DNA from: an uncultured Atopobiaceae bacterium | Lineage (GTDB): Bacteria > Actinomycetota > Coriobacteriia > Coriobacteriales > Atopobiaceae | Reading direction: 5' to 3' | Assembly (NCBI GenBank): GCA_947631545.1 | Contig: CANRLS010000001.1 | Location: forward strand, 1-64,000 | Length of the DNA stretch: 64,000 nucleotides | Part shown: one piece after another, positions 8,307 through 17,792 of the stretch | Layout of the letters: each line of letters opens with the position of its first letter | Position numbering within the stretch: the stretch's first letter is position 1 | The notes under the pieces: generated by a model | What the model saw: the letters and a program-made list of their open reading frames with translations, nothing else | Database searches by the model: none | Told to the model about the DNA's origin: nothing | Position numbers and translations under genes: made by a program

Positions 8307-10136
8307 CTACCCTGCGCGTGCGAACTGGCTTCGATAGAGCTCCGCGTAGAAACCGTCCTTGGCGAGGAGCCCCTCATGGTCGCCGGACTCCACGACGTCG
8401 CCCTGGTCCATGACGACGATGCGGTCGGCCGATCGGATGGTGGAGAGCCGATGGGCGATGACGAAGGACGTGCGCCCTGCGCGAAGGCGGTCCATGGCCT
8501 CTTGGATGAGCTCCTCCGTCATGGTATCGACGTTGGAGGTGGCCTCATCGAGGATGAGGATGGGGCGATCCGCGAGCACCGCCCTCGCGATGGTGATGAG
8601 CTGGCGCTGGCCCTGGGAGATGTTCGACGCCTCCTCGTCGATCGCGAAGTCGTAGCCGCCGTCGAGCGTCTGGATGAAGCGATCGCAGCGCGCGATCCGG
8701 CAGGCCTCCTCCACCTCGGCGTCCGTGGCATCCAACCGTCCATAGCGCACGTTCTCGCGGATCGTGCCCTCGAAGAGCCAGGCATCCTGGAGCACCATCG
8801 CGAAGTCGCCCCGGAGGCCCTCGAGCGAGCGGTCGCGCACATCGACGCCGCCCACGGCGAGACGGCCCCCATCGACGTCCCAGAAGCGCAGGAGGAGCTT
8901 CATGAGGGTCGTCTTGCCGGCTCCGGTGGGCCCCACGATCGCCACGGTCTCGCCCGGCTCCACGGCGAGCGTGAAGTCGTGGATGACGGGCTCGTCCGGC
9001 GCGTAGCCGAAGCGCACGTGCTCGAAGGCCACCCGATCGCGCGACCCCGTGGGCTCGACCGGGCGCTCGGGGCCCCTCTCCTCCTCGCCATCGAGGAAGG
9101 CGAAGATGCGCTCGGCGGCGGCCGCCATGGACTGCAGGAGGTTCGAGACGTTCGCGAGCGAGGCGATGGGTTGGGTGAAGTTCCGCACGTACTGCATGAA
9201 GGCCTGCACATCGCCGACCGTGACCGACCCGGCGAGCACGAAGGCCGCTCCGGCCACCACGACGGCCACATAGCCCATGTTCGAGACGAAGCCCATGAGC
9301 GGCTGCATGAGCCCGGAGAGGTACTGGCTCTTCCAACCGGCCGTGTAGAGCTCGCCATTGGCCTCGTCGAAGCGCCGGCGCGCGCTCTCCCCCTCGTCGA
9401 AGACCTGGATGACCAGCTGCCCCGTGAAATCCTCCTCCACGATGGCGTTCACCTCGCCGAGGATGTTCTGCTGGGCGACGAAGTACTTCTGGGAAGCGCC
9501 CAGCATGACGAGCACGATGACGAGCGAGACGGGAAGCGTGAGGAGCGTGATGCCCGCGAGCGGGGCGGAGACGGCGAACATCATCGCGCAGACGCCCGCC
9601 ACCTGGGTGGCGGAGCTCACCACCTGGTTCACGACCTGGTTCAGGCTCTGGCCCACCGTGTCCACGTCGTTGGTGATGCGGGAGAGGACATCCCCTCGCT
9701 GGTGGTCTTCGAAATAGCCCATGGCGATCGTGGCGACCTTAGCGCAGAGGGCGTTCCTCAACCGATAGCAGATGCGCTGGTTGACGCCCGTCATCACGAA
9801 TCCCTGAACGGCCGAGCAGGCGCTCGAGGCGCAGTAGATGGCGATGAGCCAGAGGATGGTGCGGCCTATGCCGGCGAAATCGATGCCGCCCGTCCCCGCC
9901 ACCTGGGCCTCCACACCCTCGAAGAGCCGCGTGGTGACGAGGCCGAGCACGTAGGGGCCGATGACCGAGAAGGCCACGCTCGCCATGGAGAGGACGACGC
10001 CGAGGAGGAGCGCCGGCAGATGGGGCCGGGCGAAGGCGAGGAGCCCGGCCATGGCTCGACGGAAGTCCCGGGGCTTGTCGTAGCGGCTCAGGCGGCGATT
10101 GCGCTTGCCCGGAACCTCGGTGCGCCCCTCAGCCAC
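8307..10136 (-). CDS. ABC exporter subunit (membrane domain plus ATPase), second of a heterodimer
   Basis: 609 residues: about six membrane helices over residues 35-335, then an ATPase domain from about 365. Walker A GPTGAGKTT, Q-loop, signature ISQGQRQ and Walker B ILILDEATSNVD are intact, with His in IAHRLS. It matches the MdlB/LmrA multidrug-type exporters of the ABCB class. The signature ISQGQ deviates slightly from LSGGQ, as often in one partner of heterodimeric exporters. The GTG start lies inside the end of the upstream exporter gene (8-base overlap), so the pair is co-translated. Role: ATP-driven export of lipids, peptides or drugs across the cytoplasmic membrane; the substrate cannot be read from the sequence. 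Confidence 0.9.
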   Translation of the reverse strand: MAEGRTEVPGKRNRRLSRYDKPRDFRRAMAGLLAFARPHLPALLLGVVLSMASVAFSVIGPYVLGLVTTRLFEGVEAQVAGTGGIDFAGIGRTILWLIAIYCASSACSAVQGFVMTGVNQRICYRLRNALCAKVATIAMGYFEDHQRGDVLSRITNDVDTVGQSLNQVVNQVVSSATQVAGVCAMMFAVSAPLAGITLLTLPVSLVIVLVMLGASQKYFVAQQNILGEVNAIVEEDFTGQLVIQVFDEGESARRRFDEANGELYTAGWKSQYLSGLMQPLMGFVSNMGYVAVVVAGAAFVLAGSVTVGDVQAFMQYVRNFTQPIASLANVSNLLQSMAAAAERIFAFLDGEEERGPERPVEPTGSRDRVAFEHVRFGYAPDEPVIHDFTLAVEPGETVAIVGPTGAGKTTLMKLLLRFWDVDGGRLAVGGVDVRDRSLEGLRGDFAMVLQDAWLFEGTIRENVRYGRLDATDAEVEEACRIARCDRFIQTLDGGYDFAIDEEASNISQGQRQLITIARAVLADRPILILDEATSNVDTMTEELIQEAMDRLRAGRTSFVIAHRLSTIRSADRIVVMDQGDVVESGDHEGLLAKDGFYAELYRSQFARAG

Positions 10137-12348
10137 GGCTCGCCATCCCTGCGCTGCGAGACGAACCGCCCGTCGAAGCCGGTGGCTCTATGGGACGGGC
10201 GGAAGATGCGGAGCCTCGCGTGCGCCCTTCCCGTCCGAAGGCGGTGCCCGCGAGGACGGCCTCGAGCTCGGCCTCGCTCATGCCCAGCTCTTCCGGTGCC
10301 AATTGCGAGGCTGCGATGCGCAGATAGGCAGGGCAGCATCGCAGGAGCTCCGCGTGCGTTCCCTTGCCCGCGACCCCGCCCTCATCCAGGACCACGATCT
10401 CATCGGCTCCCATGATCGTGGCCACTCGCTGGGCGACGACGAGCACCGTGGTGTCGGATACCTCTTCGGCGAGGGCCTTGCGCAGCGCCGCATCGGTCCG
10501 GTAATCGAGTGCGCTGAAGGCATCGTCGAGGATGAGGATCTCGGGCTTCACGGCCAGGGCGCGGGCGATGGCAAGCCGCTGGCGCTGCCCGCCGGAGACG
10601 TTGGCGCCCCGCTCGGAGATCGGGGCGTCGAAGCCGCCCTCCCGCTCTTCGATGAAGCCCTTCGCCTGGGCGATGTCGGCGGAGCGCTCGATGGTCGCGG
10701 CCGATGCGCCATCCTTTCCGAAGGCGATGTTCGAGGCGATGGTCCCCTTGAACAGGAGTCCCTGCTGGGGAACGTAGCCGATGCGGCCGCGAAGGTCGGA
10801 GAGCGAGAGCCTCCTCACATCGACGCCGTCGACCGTGACCGAGCCCGCGGTGACGTCCCAGAGCCTCGGCACGAGCGAGACGAGCGTCGATTTGCCCGCG
10901 CCCGTGGCCCCGATGATGGCCACCGTCTCGCCGCGCTCGCAGGTGAAGTCCACATGGGAGAGCACGGGCTCCTGCGCGCCCGGGTAGGCGAAGGTCACAT
11001 CGTGGAATCCCACCGTGCCCCGAACGCCTTCGACCGGCTTCTCCGCATCCTCGGGACTCGCGATCGAGGGCTCCGTCTCGAGCACCTCGTGTATGCGCTG
11101 GGCCGCCACCTGGGCTCTGGGCAGCATGACCGCGACCATCGCGAGCACCATGAAGGCGCTCACGATGAGCATGGCGTAGGAGATGAAGGCCATCATCGTG
11201 CCCACGAGCAGGTCGCCCCGGGCGATGACATCGGCGCCGAACCAGACGATGGCCACCGTCACGAGGTTCATGACGAGCATGATCGCAGGGCTCACGAGGC
11301 CCATGACGCGGCCCGTGAAGAGCTGCGCATCGCGGAGCTCGGCCGAGGCGCCATCGAATCGCTCCAGCTCGAAGCCCTCGCGATTGAAGGCGCGGATGGG
11401 CATGAGACCGTCCAACAGGTCGCGAGCGACGAAGTTCACCCGATCCACGAGCCTCTGCATGAGGCGGAAGCGCGGCATGGTGAGTCCGAACATGATCCCC
11501 ATGAGCGCGAGGACCGCGACCACGGCCACCGGGATCACCCATTCGAGGCCCGTGGCGGCCATCGTCACCTCGACGATGGCGACGATTCCCATGATGGGGG
11601 CGAAGAGCACCATGCGAAGGCTCATCGTGATGACGAATTGGATCTGCTGCACGTCGTTCGTGGAACGGGTGATGAGCGAGGCCTGGGAGAAGCGGCCCAC
11701 CTCGGCGGGCGAGAAGTCCATGACCTTCGAGAAGAGCTCGCGGCGCGTGTCCCGGGCGATGGCGGCGCCGGTGCGGCTCGCGATGTAGCCCACGCAGAGC
11801 GTCGAGGCGAACGACCCCGCGGTGACGCCGAACATGAGCCAGGCCATCTTCGCAAGATAGGCGTTCTGGAGGGCGACGAGATCGGTGCCCTGGGCGCGGT
11901 ACTCCTCGCGGACGAACGCGACGGCGCGAAGCCCCTCGACATCGGCCTCGGAGGCGTACGCCGATACCTCCCGGGCTCCCGCAGCCTCCTCCAGCTCGCC
12001 GCCCATGGCGGCTTCGGGCGCTTCAAGGGCTCTGGCGAGCGCTCCCCCTGCCCCGGCATCCGCATCGGGCAGGAGCGTGCGGATGCCCGCGGCATCCGGC
12101 GGAGCGTAGGAGCTCTCGACGAGCGCTCGCTCCGATGGCGCCATCATCGCCGTGAGCTCGGAGAGCGTGTCCGCGCGCACGGTCACGGGCACGCAGCTCT
12201 CGATGCCTCCCCGCTGGATGCCCACGTCCACGATGTCGCTCATGAACCCGGGCAACGCGAGCTCGAAGAGGGCCTGCACCACCAGGAGCGCGAGACAGGC
12301 GATGAGCGAGGGCACGTGGCCCTTGAAGAATCTCAGGATCTGGAGCAT
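10129..12348 (-). CDS. ABC exporter subunit with large extracytoplasmic insert, first of a heterodimer
   Basis: 739 residues. Helix 1 (about 14-40) is followed by an insert of about 120 residues, rich in Ala, Glu and Asp, before helix 2 near residue 168. Most ABCB-type exporters have only a short loop there. The remaining membrane helices and an ATPase domain with Walker A GATGAGKS, signature VSGGQRQR and an ILDDAF Walker B follow. In Walker B the catalytic Glu is replaced by Asp, so this subunit probably carries the degenerate site typical of heterodimeric exporters, and the partner gene downstream supplies the competent one. The C-terminal 60 residues are Ser/Arg/Gly-rich and look unstructured. 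No strong ribosome site is visible before the ATG. Confidence 0.88.
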   Translation of the reverse strand: MLQILRFFKGHVPSLIACLALLVVQALFELALPGFMSDIVDVGIQRGGIESCVPVTVRADTLSELTAMMAPSERALVESSYAPPDAAGIRTLLPDADAGAGGALARALEAPEAAMGGELEEAAGAREVSAYASEADVEGLRAVAFVREEYRAQGTDLVALQNAYLAKMAWLMFGVTAGSFASTLCVGYIASRTGAAIARDTRRELFSKVMDFSPAEVGRFSQASLITRSTNDVQQIQFVITMSLRMVLFAPIMGIVAIVEVTMAATGLEWVIPVAVVAVLALMGIMFGLTMPRFRLMQRLVDRVNFVARDLLDGLMPIRAFNREGFELERFDGASAELRDAQLFTGRVMGLVSPAIMLVMNLVTVAIVWFGADVIARGDLLVGTMMAFISYAMLIVSAFMVLAMVAVMLPRAQVAAQRIHEVLETEPSIASPEDAEKPVEGVRGTVGFHDVTFAYPGAQEPVLSHVDFTCERGETVAIIGATGAGKSTLVSLVPRLWDVTAGSVTVDGVDVRRLSLSDLRGRIGYVPQQGLLFKGTIASNIAFGKDGASAATIERSADIAQAKGFIEEREGGFDAPISERGANVSGGQRQRLAIARALAVKPEILILDDAFSALDYRTDAALRKALAEEVSDTTVLVVAQRVATIMGADEIVVLDEGGVAGKGTHAELLRCCPAYLRIAASQLAPEELGMSEAELEAVLAGTAFGREGRTRGSASSARPIEPPASTGGSSRSAGMASRG

Positions 12349-12384
12349 GAGCGGATTCTACGCTCGCCTCGAACGGCGCTGGGG

Positions 12385-12978
12385 CTAGTCCACGGGGCCG
12401 CCCTCCTCGGCGATGGCTCGCATGGCCTCGAGGCCAAGCGATAGGAGCTCGTCCGTGGGGATGCCGAGGAGCTCCGCGCCGAGGGCGATGTCGTCTCGGC
12501 TGCAGCCGGCGGCGAAGCTCCTCTGCTTGAACTTCTTCTTGAGCGACTTCAGGCTCATGTCACGCACGCTCTTGGAGGGCCTCACGAGGATCGCCGCGTT
12601 GATGAGCCCGGAGAGCTCGTCCATGGCGAAGAGCATCCTCTCCATCTTCGCCTGGGGGCGAGGCGCCGTCTCGTCGTGGGAGAAGATGTGGGTGCGGATG
12701 GCGCGGGCGAGCTCGGGCGAGGCGCCGGCTTCGGCGAGGAGCTCCTCGGTCTTCAGCGTGTGCTCCTCGGGGAACCGCTCCCAATCGAGGTCGTGGAGAA
12801 GGCCCACCTGGCCCCAGAACTCGACGTTCGAAGGGTCGCATTCGGCGGCGAAGCGCCGCATGAGGGCCTCGAGCGTGAGGGCGTGCTTCACGTGGTAGGG
12901 ATCCTCGTTGTACTGCGTGAGCAGGGCGAAGGCCTCATCACGGGTGAGCCCGCTCTCCAGGGTCGTCGTCTCTTCCAC
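12385..12978 (-). CDS. HD-domain phosphohydrolase
   Basis: 197 residues. VKHALTLEALMR, LLHDLDWERFPEEH and THIFSHDE supply the His and HD residues of the metal-binding HD superfamily, whose members hydrolyse phosphate esters of nucleotides or related compounds. It resembles the small stand-alone HDIG-type hydrolases rather than RelA or dGTPase. The GTG start follows GAGGAGGCACC. It is 36 bases upstream of the exporter genes on the same strand and may be co-transcribed with them. Substrate unknown. Confidence 0.8.
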   Translation of the reverse strand: MEETTTLESGLTRDEAFALLTQYNEDPYHVKHALTLEALMRRFAAECDPSNVEFWGQVGLLHDLDWERFPEEHTLKTEELLAEAGASPELARAIRTHIFSHDETAPRPQAKMERMLFAMDELSGLINAAILVRPSKSVRDMSLKSLKKKFKQRSFAAGCSRDDIALGAELLGIPTDELLSLGLEAMRAIAEEGGPVD

Positions 12979-13051
12979 GGTGCCTCCTCGCTCCGAGAGA
13001 TGGTCCTGCGATGCGCTGCGGCGCGCGGTCCGTTACCGAGAATCGCCCCGG

Positions 13052-13663
13052 CTAGTCTTCCCCGTCCGCGTCCCTTGGGGGGCGCCTCCGGTAGGCCACG
13101 TAGGAGAGAATGGCCGGGATGCCGAGCCAGCAGGCGATGAAGAGCGCCGTGAGCGCCCAGAAGTCGAGGCCCGAGGGCAGGCAGGCGATGTAGCAGATGG
13201 CGAGCGGGCAGGAGCCGTAGCCCAAGAGCCGGTTGGTGAGCAGCCATTGCCCACCGTCCACCATCGTGTAGACGGGCCGCGAGCGGGCGTAACGACTGTA
13301 GGGGAGGATCGGCGCGATGGTGCCGATGGTGAGCGCCGCCGTTGCGATGACGACGGCCAGGATGAACCACATGGCGTCCTCGGGGAGTCCGAAGGATTCG
13401 GGCCAGAGGAAGAACGCCAGTCCCACGCAGAGCACGTAGATGACCTGATCGGTCACGGGGATGATGGTCGGCCCCTTCGCCGGATCCGCGGCATCCCCTT
13501 CGGAGAGCTCTCCCAGCTTGGTCAGGAAGAGGAAGAGGAAGGCGGCCGCGCAGTCGAAGGCGAAGAAGAGGGACGAGACGAAGGTCCCGGGGATGATGGC
13601 GAAGGCGTAGGCGAAGAGCGAGATCGCCATGAGCAGACGCCGTATGCCGACGGGACCGATCAT
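13052..13663 (-). CDS. Membrane protein of unknown function, six predicted helices
   Basis: 203 residues. Hydrophobic segments occur at about 8-28, 30-45, 68-88, 96-118, 138-160 and 165-190. A loop holds PYSRYARSRPVYTMVDGGQWLLTNRLLG, whose layout (Arg/Thr-rich turn, then Trp, then TNRLLG) is faintly like the SdpI-type immunity/signalling proteins, but I do not consider that assignment safe. The ATG at 13663 has GGGGGG 7 bases upstream; the much longer reading upstream is antisense to larE. It sits between larE and the HD gene on the same strand. Confidence 0.65.
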   Translation of the reverse strand: MIGPVGIRRLLMAISLFAYAFAIIPGTFVSSLFFAFDCAAAFLFLFLTKLGELSEGDAADPAKGPTIIPVTDQVIYVLCVGLAFFLWPESFGLPEDAMWFILAVVIATAALTIGTIAPILPYSRYARSRPVYTMVDGGQWLLTNRLLGYGSCPLAICYIACLPSGLDFWALTALFIACWLGIPAILSYVAYRRRPPRDADGED

Positions 13664-13703
13664 GGGCGCACCCCCCGTGCATGGCCGTTGACTTCGATGC
13701 CGA

Positions 13704-14591
13704 TCAGGCATCCGTCCTCTCGGCGTCGATTCTACGGTCCATGGAACCGGAGGCAAAGCCGCCCAGATCGAGGGTCGCGTAGCTGAAGCCGAGCTCTCGA
13801 AGGTCCGCATCGATGGCGCGAGCCGTGTCGCCATCGAGGAGCCTCGGGAACTCCCGGGGCAGGAGCTCGATGCGCGCGAGGCCGCCGTGATCGCGCACGC
13901 GCACCTGACTGAAGCCCGCCTCGCGAAGGAGCGCCTCCGCTCGCTCCACGCGGGCAAGGCCCTCGCGCGTGAGGCGCGTGCCGTAGGGGAATCGCGTGGC
14001 GAGGCAGGCGGCGGCGGGCTTGTCCCATACGGGGAGTCCCATCTCACGGGCGAGGGCGCGCACGTCCCGCTTGGCGAGGCCCGCCTCGGCGAGCGGGCTT
14101 GCGAAGCCCAGCTCCTCGAGCGCCCTCAAACCCGGGCGATCAACGGCTCCCGAGATATCGTCCGCATTCGTGCCGTCGGCGAAGGCGGTGGCGCCATGCT
14201 CTGCGGCGGCGGCCCTCACCCTCCCCATGATCTCGCGCTTGCAGAGGTAGCAGCGATCCCGCGGGTTGCTCTCGATCGCCTCCATGGAGAGCGGATCGAA
14301 GTCGATGACGACGGACTCGATCCCGCGCCCACGGCAGAAGTCCCGGGCTTCGTCGACGTCCGAGACGGGAACGAACGGCGAGGCCACGGTGAGGGCGAGC
14401 GCCCCTGCGCCCAGCACGTCATGGGCGACGGCCAAAAGGAGCGTGGAGTCCACGCCCGCCGAGAACGCCACCGCCAAGCGACCGGATGCCCCGAGTTCGG
14501 CGACCCGATCCTCGAGCGCCGCGCGCTTCTCGGCGAGGACCTCTCCGTCCGCGACTGCCGAAGCTCGGCGCCGCCCGTCATCTCCCGCCAT
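13704..14591 (-). CDS. larE: ATP-dependent sacrificial sulfur transferase LarE (nickel-pincer cofactor synthesis)
   Basis: 295 residues. The PP-loop SAGVDSTLLL near residue 44 binds ATP, and NPRDRCYLCK, ADGTNADD and DKPAAACLATRFPYG are LarE family segments. The Cys in ACLATR matches the conserved Cys that LarE proteins give up as sulfur donor (others use a persulfide or Fe-S cluster). LarE adds sulfur to the pyridinium dicarboxylate precursor of the nickel-pincer nucleotide, the cofactor of lactate racemase and other LarA-family enzymes. No larA, larB or larC is in this window. The gene starts 5 bases after nrdG. A nickel-type importer lies 8 kb away, which fits a nickel need but does not prove a link. 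Confidence 0.88.
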   Translation of the reverse strand: MAGDDGRRRASAVADGEVLAEKRAALEDRVAELGASGRLAVAFSAGVDSTLLLAVAHDVLGAGALALTVASPFVPVSDVDEARDFCRGRGIESVVIDFDPLSMEAIESNPRDRCYLCKREIMGRVRAAAAEHGATAFADGTNADDISGAVDRPGLRALEELGFASPLAEAGLAKRDVRALAREMGLPVWDKPAAACLATRFPYGTRLTREGLARVERAEALLREAGFSQVRVRDHGGLARIELLPREFPRLLDGDTARAIDADLRELGFSYATLDLGGFASGSMDRRIDAERTDA

Positions 14592-14596
14592 GATCG

Positions 14597-15196
14597 CTAG
14601 CCCTTCGCCGCGGCCATCTTCGAATGGGTCGGCAGGTCATGGGAGCCCACCCAGCTGTCGGCACCGCGCGTGGCGAAGACGGGATCGTCCTGCCATTCCA
14701 CGACCTCGCCCGCGGCCAGGGAGGAGGGCACGTCGATGACGCGCTGGTTCGAGGAGCCATGGAAGCGGAGCGTGATGTCGTGGAGCTCGTCCACGTACGG
14801 GCCGTCCACGAGCACGTCCACAAGGGAGAGGACGTCGCCCGTGAGGGGCCCGGCCTCCCCCGCTTGGAGCTCCTCCCAGGTGAAGCCCGAGAAGACCCAA
14901 AGGTCCTTCTCCGGGAGCTCTTTCTTGAAGCGCCGGAGGAAGGGCAGGAGCGCCTCCTGGTTCTCGGGCTCGAGGGGCTCGCCGCCCAGAAGCGAGAGCC
15001 CGGCGATATAGCTCGGGCGCAGGGACTCGATGAGCTCGTCCTGGACGGCCTCGTCGAAGTCGTAGCCATAGTCGAAGTCCCAGGCCACCAGGTTGAAGCA
15101 CCCGGGGCAGCGCCTCCGGCAGCCGCTCACGAAGAGGCTCGTGCGCACTCCCGTGCCGTTGGCGATGTCGCAGCGCTTGATCTCGGCGTAATGCAT
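14597..15196 (-). CDS. nrdG: Anaerobic ribonucleotide reductase activating protein
   Basis: 199 residues, a radical SAM protein. CRRRCPGC near residue 31 is the CxxxCxxC motif that binds the 4Fe-4S cluster with S-adenosylmethionine; LSLLGGEPL is the GGEP motif that helps bind SAM. NrdG creates the glycyl radical on NrdD by hydrogen abstraction. The family usually has about 155-175 residues, so the C-terminal 30 residues, ending near SWVGSHDLPTHSKM, are an extension. GGGAG lies before the ATG. The gene follows nrdD by 149 bases, with strong overlapping hairpins between, and precedes larE. Confidence 0.93.
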   Translation of the reverse strand: MHYAEIKRCDIANGTGVRTSLFVSGCRRRCPGCFNLVAWDFDYGYDFDEAVQDELIESLRPSYIAGLSLLGGEPLEPENQEALLPFLRRFKKELPEKDLWVFSGFTWEELQAGEAGPLTGDVLSLVDVLVDGPYVDELHDITLRFHGSSNQRVIDVPSSLAAGEVVEWQDDPVFATRGADSWVGSHDLPTHSKMAAAKG

Positions 15197-15274
15197 GGTT
15201 CATCTCCCGCTCGGTCGCGTCCCGGCCCGCACTCCGACAGACGGCGCGATGGCGGCCAATCCGCCGTGCCCATC

Positions 15275-15329
15275 GGCCCCGAATGGGGCCGGTCGCCCAA
15301 CCTCATCGCGCGTGGTTGGGCGACCGGCC
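15275..15329 (-). promoter_or_regulatory. Mutually exclusive hairpins between nrdD and nrdG
   Basis: GGCCGGTCGCCCAACC (15287-15302) pairs perfectly with GGTTGGGCGACCGGCC (15314-15329) around an 11-base loop. CGGCCCC (15275-15281) can instead pair with GGGGCCG (15285-15291), which uses part of the same bases. Neither is followed by a T-run on the minus strand, so this looks like an mRNA processing, stability or attenuation element that tunes nrdG relative to nrdD, rather than a simple terminator. Confidence 0.55.
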
Positions 15330-15345
15330 GTACGTGCAGGGGATC

Positions 15346-17568
15346 CTAGAGGTGCAGCACCCGGTCGCGGATCTCCTCGGTGCGGCCCTGGTTCCAGAAC
15401 TGCGTGCCGATGTAGCCGCAGGTGCGGCGCGCCACGTTCAGCTTGGCCTGGTCGCGGTTCCCGCAGTGCGGGCACTCCCACACGAGCTTGCCGTCGTCCT
15501 CGACGATCTGGATCTCGCCGTCGAAGCCGCACGCCTGGCAGTAGTCGCTCTTGGTGTTGAGCTCCGCGTACATGATGTTGTCGTAGATGAAGCGCAGCAC
15601 GCTCATCACGGCCTCGAGGTTGTCCTGCATGTCGGGCACCTCGACGTAGGAGATGGCGCCGCCGGGCGAGAGCTGCTGGAACTCGCTCTCGAACTTGAGC
15701 TTCGTGAAGGCGTCGATCTGCTCGCTCACGTGGACGTGGTAGCTGTTGGTGATGTAGCCGTGGTCGGTGACGCCGGGCACGATGCCGAAGCGGCGCTGGA
15801 GGCACTTGGCGAACTTGTAGGTCGTGGACTCCAGCGGCGTGCCGTAGAGCGAGAAGTCGATGTCCTCCTTGGCCTTCCATTCGGCGCACTTGTCGTTCAT
15901 CTTCTGCATGACGGCGAGGGCGAAGTCCGTGGCCTCGCGATCGGTGTGCGAGTGGCCGGTCATGTAGCGCACGCACTCGTAGAGGCCGGCGAAGCCGAGG
16001 CTGATGGTGGAGTAGCCGCTGTGGAGGAGCCTGTCGATGGTCTCGCCCTTCTCGAGGCGCGCCAGGGCCCCGTACTGCCAGAGGATGGGCGCGGCGTCGG
16101 AGAGCGTGCCGGAGAGCCGCTCGTGGCGGCACATGAGGGCGCGGTAGCAGAGCTCCAGGCGCTCGTCGAAGATCTTCCAGAACTCGTCCATGTCGCCGCC
16201 GGAGGAGAGAGCCACGTCGGGCAGGTTGATGGTGACGACGCCCTGGTTGAAGCGACCGTAGTACTTGGGCTTGCCCGGCTCGTAGTTGCCGGCGTTGGCG
16301 ATGTTGCCGTAGCCGTTGCCCGAGCGGTCGGGGGTGAGGAAGCTCCGGCAGCCCATGCAGGTGTAGACGTCGCCCTCTCCCGGCTCCTCGCCCTTTGAGA
16401 GCTTGAGCTCGCGCATGATCTTCTCGGAGATGTAATCGGGCACCATGCGCTTGGCGGTGCACTTGGCGGCGAGCTTGGTGAGGTAGTAGTAGGGCTGGCC
16501 CGGCTCGATGTTGTCCTCCTCGAGGACGTAGATGAGCTTGGGGAAGGCGGGGGTGATCCAGACGCCGGCCTCGTTCTTGACCCCCTCGTAGCGTTGGCGG
16601 AGCGTCTCCTCGATGATGAGGGCGAGGTCGTGCCTCTCCCGCTCGTCGCGCGCCTCGCCGACGTACATGAAGACGGAGAGGAAGGGCGCCTGACCGTTGG
16701 TGGTCATGAGGGTGACCACCTGGTACTGGATGGTCTGCACGCCCTTGCGGATCTCGTTCAGGAGCCGCTCCTCGACGATGCGGTCCTGCTTCTCTTCCGC
16801 CACCTCGAGGCCGAGCTCCTCGAACTCGCGGGCCACCTCGGCGCGGATGCGCTGGCGCGAGACGTCGACGAAGGGCGCGAGGTGCGTGAGCGAGATGGAC
16901 TGGCCGCCGTACTGGTTGGAGGCCACCTGGGCGATGATCTGCGTGGCGATGTTGCAGGCCGTCGAGAAGGAGTGGGGCTTCTCGATGAGGGTGCCGGAGA
17001 TGACGGTGCCGTTCTGCAGCATGTCCTCGAGGTTCACGAGGTCGCAGTTGTGCATGCGCTGCGCGTAGTAATCGGCGTCATGGAAGTGGAGGATGCCGTC
17101 GTTGTGGGCATCGACGACCTCTTGCGGGAGGAGGAGGCGCATGGCCAGGTCCTTGGAGACCTCGCCCGCCATATAGTCGCGCTGCACCGAGTTCACGGTG
17201 GGGTTCTTGTTCGAGTTCTCCTGCTTGACGTCCTCGTTGTTGCAGTCGATGAGGGAGATGATGCGGTCGTCCGTGGTGTTGGACTGGCGCTTGAGGTTCT
17301 GGACGTAGCGATAGGTGATGTAGTTGCGGGCCACCGCGAAGTGCCCCTTGGCCATGATCTGATCCTCGACCATGTCCTGGATCTCCTCCACCGTGGCGGT
17401 ATGGCCGCAGGCGGCGCACTCGGCCTCGACGGCGGTGGCGATGTCGTCGACGTAATCCTCGGGGAGGCGCTCGGAGAGGGCCACGGTGTCGTTGGCCTTG
17501 CCCACGGCATCGATGATCTTCTGCGCATCGAAGGTGACCTCGGAACCGTTGCGCTTGATGATCTTCAT
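15346..17568 (-). CDS. nrdD: Anaerobic (class III) ribonucleoside-triphosphate reductase
   Basis: 740 residues, the oxygen-sensitive enzyme that reduces ribonucleoside triphosphates to deoxyribonucleotides. An ATP-cone allosteric domain occupies about residues 1-90 (MKIIKRNGSEVTFD start). The catalytic barrel follows. The C-terminus has the zinc site CQACGF...CPHCGN and the glycyl radical site RRTCGYIG with Gly near residue 718. The ATG at 17568 has GGGAGGATCGAGGG upstream; the longer reading to 17688 is not supported. It is followed by nrdG and larE. Two NrdR-type boxes lie about 190-240 bases upstream, so repression by NrdR with ATP/dATP sensing is likely. Confidence 0.95.
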   Translation of the reverse strand: MKIIKRNGSEVTFDAQKIIDAVGKANDTVALSERLPEDYVDDIATAVEAECAACGHTATVEEIQDMVEDQIMAKGHFAVARNYITYRYVQNLKRQSNTTDDRIISLIDCNNEDVKQENSNKNPTVNSVQRDYMAGEVSKDLAMRLLLPQEVVDAHNDGILHFHDADYYAQRMHNCDLVNLEDMLQNGTVISGTLIEKPHSFSTACNIATQIIAQVASNQYGGQSISLTHLAPFVDVSRQRIRAEVAREFEELGLEVAEEKQDRIVEERLLNEIRKGVQTIQYQVVTLMTTNGQAPFLSVFMYVGEARDERERHDLALIIEETLRQRYEGVKNEAGVWITPAFPKLIYVLEEDNIEPGQPYYYLTKLAAKCTAKRMVPDYISEKIMRELKLSKGEEPGEGDVYTCMGCRSFLTPDRSGNGYGNIANAGNYEPGKPKYYGRFNQGVVTINLPDVALSSGGDMDEFWKIFDERLELCYRALMCRHERLSGTLSDAAPILWQYGALARLEKGETIDRLLHSGYSTISLGFAGLYECVRYMTGHSHTDREATDFALAVMQKMNDKCAEWKAKEDIDFSLYGTPLESTTYKFAKCLQRRFGIVPGVTDHGYITNSYHVHVSEQIDAFTKLKFESEFQQLSPGGAISYVEVPDMQDNLEAVMSVLRFIYDNIMYAELNTKSDYCQACGFDGEIQIVEDDGKLVWECPHCGNRDQAKLNVARRTCGYIGTQFWNQGRTEEIRDRVLHL

Positions 17569-17760
17569 GACCCTCGATCCTCCCTGTGCGCGGCGTCCGC
17601 ACGTCGTCGTGGCCCGTATGAGCGCGTTGTGTCTGCGGCATCCGCGTCGGGATGCCATGGGTGCGCGATGTCCCGTTCCCAGTGGCATGCTAGGGGTTGA
17701 ATCTGGCCGATTGCAGTCTTGATTTTCATTCCCCGTTGTGGTGCCTCAAGACCGGTCGGA

Positions 17761-17776
17761 TAACAACCGATTGCGC
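17761..17776 (-). promoter_or_regulatory. NrdR box, distal member of tandem pair
   Basis: TAACAACCGATTGCGC keeps the CAA...TTG core of the 16-base NrdR palindrome but lacks the central AT. Its centre is 32 bases from the better box, about three helical turns, which is the usual tandem spacing for NrdR sites upstream of nrd operons. Confidence 0.6.
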
Positions 17777-17792
17777 AACAGAACCAACGTTC

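Noticed and set aside
8376-12444. Long open frames antisense to the two ABC exporter genes
   Set aside because: Composition is antisense-like and there are no ribosome sites; the minus-strand genes have complete Walker and signature motifs.
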